DNA of 60,470 nucleotides from Zestomonas carbonaria (GTDB lineage: Bacteria > Pseudomonadota > Gammaproteobacteria > Pseudomonadales > Pseudomonadaceae). The stretch is taken from contig NZ_CAJFCI010000074.1 in the NCBI RefSeq assembly GCF_904061905.1, positions 1 to 60,470 on the forward strand, in the 5' to 3' direction. Positions 45,211 to 53,935 of the stretch are shown in pieces (position 1 is the first letter of the stretch; each line of letters opens with the position of its first letter). Both the position numbers and the translations under genes were made by a program. The notes below the pieces were generated by a model that saw only the letters and a list, made by a program, of their open reading frames with translations, was not told the origin of the DNA and searched no databases.

Positions 45211-46758
45211 TCAGCGGCTGCTGGCCCTGGCTGCGGCCGCTTCCATCTGCTCCATCACCTGGTCGATGGAGAAGCTCGCGGGCTTCTGCCGTGGCGGGAA
45301 GGCCTTGAACGTCTGCAGGAACTTGCCGACCTGCTGCTGGGCGGGCACCAGCAGGAAGACGTGGTCGATCAGCCAGTCGTAGTAGGTGTTGGAGGTGATG
45401 TTGGCGCGTTCGTAGGGATCGCGGCGGAGGTTGAAGATCAGTGGGACGCGCAGCTTGACGAAGGGCTCGGCCCAGACCTGCAGGGTGCCGGGTACGCGCT
45501 GCTCGGCGAAGACGAACTTCCAGTCGTTCCAGCGCATGGCGGTGAGGTCGCCATCGTCGGAGAAGTAGAACACTTCCTCACGGGGCGAGCGTTCGCTCTT
45601 GCCGGTGATCAGCGGCAGCATGTCGTAGCCGTCCAGGTGCACCTTGTAGGTCCGGCCGATGGCCTTGACGCCGCCTTTCAGCAACTGCTCCTTGATGTCC
45701 GGCGCTCCGGCCGCGGACAGCAGGGTCGGCAGCCAGTCCATGTGGTGCATCAGTTGGTTGGAAACACTGCCCGCCGGGACGTGCTCGGGCCAGCGCACCA
45801 TGGCCGGGACCCGCCAGCCGCCTTCCCAGTTGGTGTTCTTCTCGCCCCGGAACGGGGTCTGCCCGGCGTCCGGCCAGGAGTTCATGTGCGGGCCGTTGTC
45901 GGTGCTGTAGATGACGATGGTGTTCTTGGCCACGCCCAGGTCTTCCAGGGCCTTGAGCAGATCGCCGACCATGGCATCGTGCTCGACCATGCCGTCGGCG
46001 TATTCGTCCTGGCCGGACTTGCCGCGGTTGGCGTCCTTCACATGGGTGCGCAGGTGCATGCGGGTGGCGTTCCACCAGACGAAGAAGGGTTTGTCGGCCT
46101 TGACCTGGCGCTGCATGAAGTCGACGGCGGCGCTGGTGACCTCTTCGTCGATGGTTTCCATGCGCTTGCGGGTCAGCGGGCCGGTGTCTTCCACCTTGCC
46201 GTCGGCAAATGACTTGATGACCCCGCGCGGACCGAATTTCTTGCGGAATTCCGGGTCCTTCGGATAGTCCGAATGCTCCGGTTCTTCCTCGGCGTTGAGG
46301 TGGTAGAGGTTGCCGAAGAATTCGTCGAAGCCATGGTTGGTCGGCAGGAACTCGTTCTTGTCGCCCAGGTGGTTCTTGCCGAACTGGCCGGTGGCGTAGC
46401 CCCGGGCCTTGAGCAGGCCGGCGATGGTCGGGTCCTCTTCCCGCAGGCCGAGGTCGGCGCCGGGCAGGCCTACCTTGGATAGTCCGGTGCGGTACACGCT
46501 CTGCCCGGTGATGAAGGACGCGCGCCCGGCGGTGCAGCTCTGCTCGCCGTAGTAGTCGGTGAAGAGCATGCCTTCCTTGGCGATGCGGTCGATGTTCGGC
46601 GTGCGGTAACCCACCACGCCCATGGTGTAGGCGCTGATGTTGCTCTGGCCGATGTCGTCGCCCCAGATCACCAGGATGTTGGGTTTGTCGGCGGCCATGG
46701 CCGCCGAGGCGCTGGTGAGCAAAGCCAATGTGGCTAGCCAGGTTCTTGTCCTTTTCAT
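45211..46758 (-). CDS. Exported arylsulfatase (type I, Cys-type)
   Basis: 515 residues from the ATG at 46758. A signal peptide (MKRTRTWLATLALL to MAA, about 1-23) precedes a sulfatase domain: metal-binding Asp residues in IWGDDIGQSN (34-35), the formylglycine motif Cys75-Thr-Ala-Gly-Arg (SCTAGRASFITG), GKNHLGDKNEFLP, and STDNGPHMNSWPD. The CxAxR form requires a maturase (FGE- or anSME-type) that is not in the window. It would release sulfate from a periplasmic sulfate ester. It lies between lysR and the LuxR regulator gene, all on the same strand. Confidence 0.93.
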   Translation of the reverse strand: MKRTRTWLATLALLTSASAAMAADKPNILVIWGDDIGQSNISAYTMGVVGYRTPNIDRIAKEGMLFTDYYGEQSCTAGRASFITGQSVYRTGLSKVGLPGADLGLREEDPTIAGLLKARGYATGQFGKNHLGDKNEFLPTNHGFDEFFGNLYHLNAEEEPEHSDYPKDPEFRKKFGPRGVIKSFADGKVEDTGPLTRKRMETIDEEVTSAAVDFMQRQVKADKPFFVWWNATRMHLRTHVKDANRGKSGQDEYADGMVEHDAMVGDLLKALEDLGVAKNTIVIYSTDNGPHMNSWPDAGQTPFRGEKNTNWEGGWRVPAMVRWPEHVPAGSVSNQLMHHMDWLPTLLSAAGAPDIKEQLLKGGVKAIGRTYKVHLDGYDMLPLITGKSERSPREEVFYFSDDGDLTAMRWNDWKFVFAEQRVPGTLQVWAEPFVKLRVPLIFNLRRDPYERANITSNTYYDWLIDHVFLLVPAQQQVGKFLQTFKAFPPRQKPASFSIDQVMEQMEAAAARASSR

Positions 46759-46867
46759 CGCTGTCTCTCTCGCATGGATATCCCGCTGTCCGGGAGCATC
46801 ACTGCGCCTGGCGGGAAGGCCGGACGCTCGAGCGGCAATGGTCGGCGGCCGACGGAAGCTTGCGCAA

Positions 46868-46882
46868 ATGCGACTTTCGCAT
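46868..46882. promoter_or_regulatory. Candidate operator upstream of the arylsulfatase gene
   Basis: ATGCGA-CTT-TCGCAT is a perfect 6-bp inverted repeat, next to a TTGCGCAA palindrome at 46860-46867. It lies 110 bases before the sulfatase ATG in the 228-base gap behind the LuxR gene. The binding protein is unknown. Confidence 0.35.
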
Positions 46883-46986
46883 CGTGGCGATACCTGCCTT
46901 GCATAAGGCTCGGCGGCACGCCGTTGCAAGGCCCGCTGGCCGTGGCTGCGGGATGGGCCTCGATGCGGGAACGGGACGGGTAGTGG

Positions 46987-49710
46987 TCAGGACAGCAGCC
47001 CGAGGTTGCGCGCCTTGGCCACGGCATCCTCGCGGGAGAAGGCGCCGAGCTTGCTGAAGACGTTCTTCAGGTGCCATTTGACGGTGCCGGGAGAGAGGTT
47101 GAGTTCCCGGGCGACGCTCTTGGTGGACAGGGCGCGGGCCAGCAGCATGACGATCTCCTGTTCGCGCGGCGAGAGAATGCCCTGGCCGGCAGCCGGCTCC
47201 TTCCCGGCCTCCGCTGTCTCCCCCGGTGCGCTGTCTGGGCTGGCGGCGCGCTCCAGGCAGCGCTGCAGATAGGCCTTCTCCCGCGAGCTGAGGCCATTCT
47301 CCATGGACAGGGTTTCCAGCAGGCGGAGGCCGGCTCCACCCTCATCGAGGAAGACGCGGTTCATGCCGCATTCGCTGGCATCGCGCAACGCCGCCTGGGC
47401 ATGGTGCCGGGCCTCGGCGTGCTGCTCCAGCGCCAGATGGGCGATCGCGGCGCGGATGCGCTGCACGGTCGCCTGCAACAGCAGGCCATCGTCCAGGCAG
47501 GCCTGCGCCCAGCTCCCACCCAGTTCCGCCGCGCGCCGATAGTCGCCTTCGGCGAGGGCCAGGGCCGTTTCCGCCATGCCGGTGATCAGGGGAATCTCGG
47601 CCCAGGCGCAGTTGCGTTGGTTGTCGTAGGGCTCGGCCAGCGCGCGCAAGCGGCGCATGGCTTCCCGGGCCGGTGGCAGGTCCGCGCACTGGCAGGCGAT
47701 GCGCACCTGTTCCGCGTAACGCCAGGCCTGCAGCCGATCCAGGCTGGTGTCCTCGGCAATCTCGCCCAGTCGCTCGAGCGTGGCGAAGGCCGCATCCGGC
47801 ATGCCGCCGGCACATTGCAGTTGCGCCCGTGCGAGGTAGGTGTAGAGGATGCATTCGATGGTGCCCAGCACCTCCGCGACGTCCAGGCATTCCTCGACGT
47901 AGTCGTCGGCGGCGTCCAGGTCGTCCAGACCGTAGCAGGTCAGGGCCAGAGTGGCCTTGGCCAGGATTGCCGCCTCCTGGGCCAGCAACGGCGCGCGGGT
48001 GATCTGCCCCAGGGTGGCTACCAGGTTGCGCTGCGCCTGGTACAGGTCGCCCTGGACATAGAAGCTGAGGCCGCAGAGGGCGTCGAGGAAGGGGCGCGGG
48101 CGTGCACCCTGCTGCTGGGTCAGGAGCCGCTGGGCGTTGTGTGCCAGGTCGCGGGCCTGGACCGCATGGTTGGCCTTGAGCAGGGCGACGCCGGCGAGCG
48201 TGTAGAGCATCAGCAGATGGAAGTTGCGCTGCTGGGGCGGCTGCTCGAGGAGCGGTGCGAGCAGGTCCAGGACCTGCGCCGTGTCGTCGCGCTTGATCAG
48301 GTACATGGCGCGCAGCAGACGCAGTTCGACCGCCACTTCCGGGTTGTCCACCGCAGGATGAGCGCGAACGGCCTCCAGCGTCAGCTCGAAGCCATCCAGG
48401 CGGTTGCAGGTCAGTTCGGCCCAGCCGACCGACAGCAGCAACTCGATCTCCTGGCGCCAGGCATCGCGCGGCAGGACGTCGACCAACTGCAGGAGCTGGG
48501 CGAAATGGGCCTCGCCGATCAGCGGTCGGGACACACGGGTGAGCAGTTCGATGCTGCCGCTGAGGTCTCCGGCGTACTGCGCATGGCGAATGGCCTCGAC
48601 ATACATGCCCTGCTCGGCGAACCAGCGGCTGGCGGTCCGGTTGATCCGGTTCATTTCCGCTGGCGGCAACTGACTGCGCAGCCTGCCCAGGTAGCCGGCG
48701 AACATCTGATGGAAGCGATACCACTGCACGCTGCCTTCGAAGTCGATCGGCAGCAGGAACAGATTCTGTTCGAGCAGGACGTCGAACACCTCGCTGCTCC
48801 GGACGTCGCCCGTCAGCGCTGCGCAGAGCTCGCGGTTGAAGCGCCGGCAGGTCGAGATGCGGACCATGACGGCGATCTGCTCGGGGGTCAGCACGCGGGC
48901 GATGCAGTCGTCGAGATAGGCATCGAGGCTGTGATGGTCGGCGGCCATGGCGCCACCGAACCCGCCCTGGAGGCTGCGTTCGAAATCGCCGCCATTCCTC
49001 AGCGACAGGGCGCTCAGTTGCAGGCCGGCGGCCCAGCCGTCAGTCATCTCGTGCAAGCGCCGTTGCTGCGCCTTGGACAACTCGCCGATCCCCTGCTGGG
49101 CCAGCAGGACGGCCTGTTCTTCGGCTGTCAGGCGCAGTTCCGAGAAGCCAAGCTGCATGAGCTGGCCCTTGATGCCGATGGCGATGAGGTCGAGGTCCGG
49201 ACGCTGACGCGAACTGATCACCAGATGGAAGTTGTCCGGCGCCAGGTCGACCAACTTCTGGATGAGCCCGAGTGCCGGCAGGGCGGCAAGGAACTGCAGG
49301 TCTTCGAGGAACAGGTACAGCGGCCGCGAATGTTCGTACAGCGCGTTCACCAGCAGAGGCAGCAGGACCTCCAGGGAACGCCCGTCGTTGCGTTCGCTCA
49401 GGCCGATCATTTCGTCGGTCACCGCCAGGCCCGCGGTTTCCAGGCTGGCTACCAGGTAGGCGGCCCACAGCGTCTCGTCGTCGGGACCCAGGTTGTACCA
49501 GCCGACAGCATTGCCGGAGGCGATGAGGCGTTGCCGCCACTGGGCCGCCAGGGTGGTCTTGCCGCTGCCGGCCGGGCCGATGATCAGTGCCAGTCGGCAA
49601 TCCTTGCCCGCCTCCAGTTGGGCAAGCAGGCGCTCGCGTTGTAGCGACCGGGCATCGACGCGTGGCGGCATCAATTTGGTACGGATCAGCAGGGTGTTGG
49701 CGCGTTTCAT
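46987..49710 (-). CDS. Large LuxR-family (MalT/AlkS-like) transcriptional activator
   Basis: 907 residues. MalT-type architecture: an N-terminal NTPase with Walker A GPAGSGKTTLAAQW (about 45-58) and the ISSRQRPDLDL region, a helical winged part, a long TPR-like sensor (about 400-800), and a C-terminal LuxR helix-turn-helix (LSPREQEIVMLLARALSTK and LNLSPGTVKWHLKNVFSKLG, about 845-895). The family includes AlkS, which controls alkane oxidation. It is divergent from the GMC alcohol dehydrogenase gene and co-oriented with the arylsulfatase gene; either could be a target. Confidence 0.93.
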   Translation of the reverse strand: MKRANTLLIRTKLMPPRVDARSLQRERLLAQLEAGKDCRLALIIGPAGSGKTTLAAQWRQRLIASGNAVGWYNLGPDDETLWAAYLVASLETAGLAVTDEMIGLSERNDGRSLEVLLPLLVNALYEHSRPLYLFLEDLQFLAALPALGLIQKLVDLAPDNFHLVISSRQRPDLDLIAIGIKGQLMQLGFSELRLTAEEQAVLLAQQGIGELSKAQQRRLHEMTDGWAAGLQLSALSLRNGGDFERSLQGGFGGAMAADHHSLDAYLDDCIARVLTPEQIAVMVRISTCRRFNRELCAALTGDVRSSEVFDVLLEQNLFLLPIDFEGSVQWYRFHQMFAGYLGRLRSQLPPAEMNRINRTASRWFAEQGMYVEAIRHAQYAGDLSGSIELLTRVSRPLIGEAHFAQLLQLVDVLPRDAWRQEIELLLSVGWAELTCNRLDGFELTLEAVRAHPAVDNPEVAVELRLLRAMYLIKRDDTAQVLDLLAPLLEQPPQQRNFHLLMLYTLAGVALLKANHAVQARDLAHNAQRLLTQQQGARPRPFLDALCGLSFYVQGDLYQAQRNLVATLGQITRAPLLAQEAAILAKATLALTCYGLDDLDAADDYVEECLDVAEVLGTIECILYTYLARAQLQCAGGMPDAAFATLERLGEIAEDTSLDRLQAWRYAEQVRIACQCADLPPAREAMRRLRALAEPYDNQRNCAWAEIPLITGMAETALALAEGDYRRAAELGGSWAQACLDDGLLLQATVQRIRAAIAHLALEQHAEARHHAQAALRDASECGMNRVFLDEGGAGLRLLETLSMENGLSSREKAYLQRCLERAASPDSAPGETAEAGKEPAAGQGILSPREQEIVMLLARALSTKSVARELNLSPGTVKWHLKNVFSKLGAFSREDAVAKARNLGLLS

Positions 49711-50339
49711 GGGGCGGGTCGGCTCGAAGATCGCAGGCGTGTGCAGCTACTCAGTGTATTTCGCAAGCCTGTCCGGGAATAGGAACAGTCCGTTGCCTCC
49801 AGGTTTCCTGGGGCGTTGTCGTCGGTGGCGCGTGGCTGGCATTCCACCCGCTCTCGCCCCCTCTCACCCCCTCCCATGGAGGGAGGGGTGCGGTCGGATC
49901 GGAAGCGGTACCTTTCGGGCATAAGCTGACTTCAGCTCTTCGTCGATGGGGGCAAGGTGGCTTGAGTATAGCGACCCGGCCCCGCAGTCCTCCGGTGACG
50001 TCCGGCCCGGTACATGCAACCTTCCGGAAAGTTGTGGTGCCGATCGGGCGACCCGGGTTGGACATCGGGTGGATGAGGAGCGTCCGGTGTGGTGTTTGAT
50101 CGCCTGTCCCACTGGACGGGCTGGTTTCGGTGGGAACAGGCTCCACGGCTGGCATGCTGAGTCGTCATCCTCGGGCCCCAGCTCCTGTTCCCGCCATTTT
50201 ATTCGCGGGCAGCGCGAGGCGCGCTGCCGGCTGTTGATAGCCGATGTACCTGATGGGCGACGTCCGCATGGCCTTCGCCGGGCCGCCGGTCGCCCGGAGC
50301 TGATCTCCACGACCTCAATACAATAACCAGGAGCCCGCA
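49711..50339. other. Long intergenic region between the LuxR gene and the GMC oxidoreductase gene
   Basis: 629 bases. The open frames here (for example the 158-codon frame on the minus strand from 50340) have no recognisable product and no good ribosome site. A REP-like palindrome lies at 49865-49890. The final 20 bases hold the CAGGAG ribosome site of the oxidoreductase gene. Promoters of both flanking genes must lie here, but none is clear by eye. Confidence 0.6.
49865..49890. repeat. REP-like palindrome, copy 3
   Basis: CACCCCCTCCC (49865-49875), an ATGGA loop, then GGGAGGGGTG (49881-49890), a 10-bp stem with one bulge. It is nearly the mirror of the copy at 23825-23850. Confidence 0.6.
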
Positions 50340-51923
50340 ATGGAGTTCGATTACATCATCGTCGGTGCCGGATCGGCCGGCTGCGTCTTGGCCAACCGCC
50401 TCAGCGCCGACCCAGCCGTTTCCGTCTGTCTGCTCGAAGCCGGGCCGGAGGATCGCTCTCCGCTGATTCACGCGCCGGCCGGCATTGCCGCCATCCTGCC
50501 GAGCCGGCATGTCAACTGGGCTTTCCAGACCGTGCCACAGCCGGGGCTGGGCGGGCGCATCGGCTACCAGCCACGCGGCAAGGTGCTCGGCGGCAGCAGT
50601 TCGATCAACGGCATGATCTATATCCGTGGGCACCGCAACGACTTCGATGACTGGGCTGCCCTGGGTAACGAAGGCTGGTCGTTCGCCGACGTGCTGCCGT
50701 ACTTCCGCAAGAGCGAGACGTACCACCGCGGCGCGAGCGAGTTCCACGGCGACCAGGGGGAACTCTATGTCGGACGCATCGAGCCCCATGCCATCACCGA
50801 GGCGTTCATCGAGTCCGGCCAATGCGCGGGCCATCGCTATAACGACGATTTCAACGGCGCGGAGCAGGAGGGGATCGGCCAGTACGACACCACCATCCGC
50901 GATGGCCGCCGCTGGAGCACGGCCACGGCCTTCCTCAGGCCGATCCGCGCGACCCGCAGGAACCTCGTCGTGCTGACCGGCGCCCTTGCCGAGCGGGTGG
51001 TGCTGGAGGGCAAGCGGGCGGTCGGAGTCCAGGCGCGGATCAGGGGCAGTTCGGTCACCCTGAAAGCGCGTCGCGAGGTGCTGCTGAGCGCGGGGGCCTT
51101 CGGCAGCCCGCACCTGCTGCTGCTGTCCGGCATCGGTCCCGAGTCGGAGCTGAAACCGCACGGCATCACCGTCCGTCATGAGCTGCCCGGTGTCGGCCAG
51201 AACCTGCAGGACCACCCGGACGTGGTGGCCAGCTACAAGAGCCCCGACACTTCCCTGCTGGGCTATTCGCTGCGCGGCAGCCTGAAGCTCGGCGCGGCGC
51301 TGACCCGTTACGTGGTGAGCAAGCGTGGTCCGCTGGCCAGCAACTTCGCCGAGTGCGGCGGGTTCCTCAAGACCGACGAGAAGCTGGCCCGCCCGGACGT
51401 CCAACTGAATGCGGTAGTCGCCATCATCGACAACCACAACCGCACGCTGCACTGGGGGCACGGATTCAGTTGCCACGTCTGCGTGCTGCGGCCGAAGAGC
51501 GTCGGGAGCCTGGGCCTGCGCTCGGCCGACCCCGCAGCACCGCCGCGCATCGACCCGAACTTCCTGGCCCACGACGACGACGTGCAAACGATCCTCAAGG
51601 GGTACCGCATGACGCGCGAGATCTGCGAGCAGTCGCCGATGTCCCGCTTCGCCCTGAAGGACATGTATAGCGCGGGGCTGGATAGCGACGAGCAACTGAT
51701 CGAACTGCTGCGACGGCGCACCGACTCGGTCTACCACCCGGTGGGAACCTGCAAGATGGGTAACGACGAGAACGCGGTGGTGGACAGCCAACTGCGTGTG
51801 CACGGCATCCAGGGGCTGCGGGTGGTGGATGCCTCGATCATGCCGACCCTGGTCGGCGGCAACACCAACGCGCCGTCGATCATGATCGCCGAGCGCGCGA
51901 TGGAGTGGATCGCCCAGGACTGA
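50340..51923 (+). CDS. GMC-family FAD-dependent alcohol dehydrogenase (AlkJ/choline dehydrogenase-like)
   Basis: 527 residues with CAGGAG upstream. The N-terminal FAD site is IIVGAGSAGCVLANRLS (6-22) and LLEAGPED; the GMC signature PRGKVLGGSSSINGMIYIRG is at about 78-97, and the second signature is SAGAFGSPHLLLLSGIGP. The catalytic C-terminal part has SVYHPVGTCKMG with the active-site His, and VVDASIMPTLVGGNTNAPS with the conserved Asn. AlkJ-type relatives oxidise aliphatic alcohols and pass electrons to the quinone pool. It is divergent from the AlkS-like regulator gene and followed by a racemase-type gene. Confidence 0.92.
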   Translation: MEFDYIIVGAGSAGCVLANRLSADPAVSVCLLEAGPEDRSPLIHAPAGIAAILPSRHVNWAFQTVPQPGLGGRIGYQPRGKVLGGSSSINGMIYIRGHRNDFDDWAALGNEGWSFADVLPYFRKSETYHRGASEFHGDQGELYVGRIEPHAITEAFIESGQCAGHRYNDDFNGAEQEGIGQYDTTIRDGRRWSTATAFLRPIRATRRNLVVLTGALAERVVLEGKRAVGVQARIRGSSVTLKARREVLLSAGAFGSPHLLLLSGIGPESELKPHGITVRHELPGVGQNLQDHPDVVASYKSPDTSLLGYSLRGSLKLGAALTRYVVSKRGPLASNFAECGGFLKTDEKLARPDVQLNAVVAIIDNHNRTLHWGHGFSCHVCVLRPKSVGSLGLRSADPAAPPRIDPNFLAHDDDVQTILKGYRMTREICEQSPMSRFALKDMYSAGLDSDEQLIELLRRRTDSVYHPVGTCKMGNDENAVVDSQLRVHGIQGLRVVDASIMPTLVGGNTNAPSIMIAERAMEWIAQD

Positions 51924-52065
51924 TCTTTGCAGTCCCTGGATGGCGCCGTACCGGGACGGTGGGCGCTGTGCCGGGCCTGGCCGGCTCCATCAGCCAGCGC
52001 TGGCCGGTCATGGCGAACGAATGATGTCGAAAGGACGCGCTGGATTCACGAGAGGATGATTTCCC

Positions 52066-53181
52066 ATGTTGTCAGGTATCAAGATCGTCGAAATCTGCGG
52101 GATCGGTCCCGGCCCCTTCTGCGCCATGCATCTGGCGGATCTCGGTGCCGAGGTCATCGCGGTCGAGCGTGCCGAGTCGATATCGATCACCGGTGAGTCG
52201 AATGCCGCCACCAACCCCATGAATCGCGGCAAGCGGTCGGTGGTTGCCGACCTGAAAAGCGCCGAAGGGCGTGAAGCGATATTGAAGCTGCTCGAAGGCG
52301 CCGATGCCCTGATCGAGGGCATGCGGCCGGGCGTGATGGAGCGCCTCGGGCTGGGGCCGGACGCCTGTCATGCACGCAATCCCCGACTGGTCTACGGGCG
52401 CATGACCGGTTGGGGACAGCGGGGACCGCTGGCGCATGCCGCCGGCCACGACAACAACTACATCGCGCTCTCCGGTGCCCTGCATCACAGCGGGACCGCG
52501 GGCGAGGCCCCGTCGGCGCCCATTACCCTGATTGGCGACATCGGTGGTGGCGCGCTGTATCTCGCGGTGGGCATCCTGGCCGGCATCCTCAATGCCCGCG
52601 CCACCGGCAAGGGCACGGTAGTGGATGCGGCGATCGTCGACGGTTCCGCGCACATGATGCAACTGATGCAGACGCTTGGCCGCCTCGGCCTGATCCAGGA
52701 AGAACGAGGCAAGAGCGTCCACGACGGCTCGCACTTCTACGCCACCTACCGTTGCGCCGACGATCACTACGTGACCCTCGGTTCGATGGAGCCGCAGTTC
52801 TACGCGCTACTGCTGGGGAAGCTCGGGCTGGAAAACGATCCGAGCTTCGCCAGGCAGTGGGATGTGCGGCACTGGCCGGAACTGCGTGCCCGGCTGGCCG
52901 AAATATTCGTCACCCGGACCCGCGACCAGTGGTGCGAACTGTTCGAGGGCACCGACGTCTGCTTCGCCCCGGTGCTCAGCGCCCGCGAGGCCGCGCAGCA
53001 TCCGCACCTGGTCGAGCGCGGTGTCTACTTCCAGCGCGACGGTCTGCTGCAGGCCGCTCCGGCGCCGCGTTTCGATGGACGGGTGGTCACACCCGGCGCC
53101 ATTCCCGTACGAGGCTCGGACACCGAGGCGGTCATGGCGGCGCTCGTTAGCGACAACCCGGCTGCTGCCTGGCGTTCTTGA
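52066..53181 (+). CDS. CaiB/BaiF-family protein, probable alpha-methylacyl-CoA racemase
   Basis: 371 residues. The sequence fits the racemase branch of the CoA-transferase III family: NRGKRSVVADLKS (about 53-65), GRMTGWGQRGPLAHAAGHDNN (shortened: GWGQRGPLAHAAGHDN) and LIGDIGGGALYLAVG. The catalytic residues of the Mycobacterium racemase (His126, Asp156, Glu241) have counterparts at His128, Asp158 and Glu242. Such enzymes invert (2R)- to (2S)-2-methylacyl-CoA so that acyl-CoA dehydrogenase can act. It follows the GMC gene by 142 bases with no terminator seen. Confidence 0.9.
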   Translation: MLSGIKIVEICGIGPGPFCAMHLADLGAEVIAVERAESISITGESNAATNPMNRGKRSVVADLKSAEGREAILKLLEGADALIEGMRPGVMERLGLGPDACHARNPRLVYGRMTGWGQRGPLAHAAGHDNNYIALSGALHHSGTAGEAPSAPITLIGDIGGGALYLAVGILAGILNARATGKGTVVDAAIVDGSAHMMQLMQTLGRLGLIQEERGKSVHDGSHFYATYRCADDHYVTLGSMEPQFYALLLGKLGLENDPSFARQWDVRHWPELRARLAEIFVTRTRDQWCELFEGTDVCFAPVLSAREAAQHPHLVERGVYFQRDGLLQAAPAPRFDGRVVTPGAIPVRGSDTEAVMAALVSDNPAAAWRS

Positions 53182-53206
53182 GAAGGGAAGGTCTTTGCTC
53201 GGGCAC

Positions 53207-53935
53207 TCAGTGCAGACGTGCCCGGCCTTCCTGGCTGTTGCCGTCGTCGTCGATCCAGGTGAAGCGGATTTCGTCGCTGGCGGTTGCCGGAAGCCTGTGG
53301 GGCAGGGGCAATGGTTGTTGCGAGAAGGGGGAGAGCAATTCGCCCGGTATCTGCAGGCGGTCGCTGCCGTCGAGCAGTTGAAGGCTGGCCAGGGTGACGA
53401 AGTAGGGCGTCGGGTTCTCTACCCGCAGTTGGTCGCCGTCGAGGCTGAAGGCCAGCCGGGTTGGGGCCTCCTCCGCCCTCGGAGAGAGGTCGCGCGGGCG
53501 GTACAGGACTTTCATCTGGGTTCGCAGTGTGACTGTCAGCCGGGATTGTCCAGCTTCCAGCGGCTCGTTCGGCTGCGGTGGAATTTCATAGAGGTTCAGC
53601 CAGTACAGGGTCTCGCGGTCACGCGGCAGCGCCTGGCCGGTTGGCAGCAGGCGCAGGCTGCGTTGTTGGCCCGGCTCCAGGCGGAACAGAGGCGGCAGTG
53701 GCAGGAGCGGAGCCTGTGCGGTTTCCGGCGTCGAGTCCAGGGCGCCGTCGTCGATCCAGGCCTGGGTAACCACCGGATAAGGGTTGAGATTGACCAGCAG
53801 CAGCGATGCTTCGCGTTGGCCCTCGTGGAAAATCACCCGGGTGCGTTCGGCTGTGACGCCGGCCTGGACGTCGAGGCTGAACAGCAACCCCAGGCCAGCC
53901 AGCGCCAGGCGCAGGCGTCGTCGGTCACTGGACAC
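53207..53935 (-). CDS. cupA5: Second periplasmic fimbrial chaperone (PapD-like, CupA5 position)
   Basis: 242 residues with a signal peptide (about 1-25, ending VQAG). PapD-like immunoglobulin fold: GVTAERTRVIFHEGQREASL, NLNPYPVVTQAWID, PPLFRLEPGQQRSLRLL, and the signature RETLYWLNLYEIPP. It is the last gene of the operon; its start overlaps the preceding subunit gene by 11 bases. A second chaperone in this position matches CupA5 and probably serves the large tip subunit. The gene symbol is by operon order and length, not by search. Confidence 0.85.
   Translation of the reverse strand: MSSDRRRLRLALAGLGLLFSLDVQAGVTAERTRVIFHEGQREASLLLVNLNPYPVVTQAWIDDGALDSTPETAQAPLLPLPPLFRLEPGQQRSLRLLPTGQALPRDRETLYWLNLYEIPPQPNEPLEAGQSRLTVTLRTQMKVLYRPRDLSPRAEEAPTRLAFSLDGDQLRVENPTPYFVTLASLQLLDGSDRLQIPGELLSPFSQQPLPLPHRLPATASDEIRFTWIDDDGNSQEGRARLH

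Noticed and set aside
49864..50340. A 158-codon minus-strand frame in the LuxR-GMC gap
   Set aside because: No recognisable domain, no suitable ribosome site, and Arg/Pro/Ser-rich composition running through the palindromic repeat.
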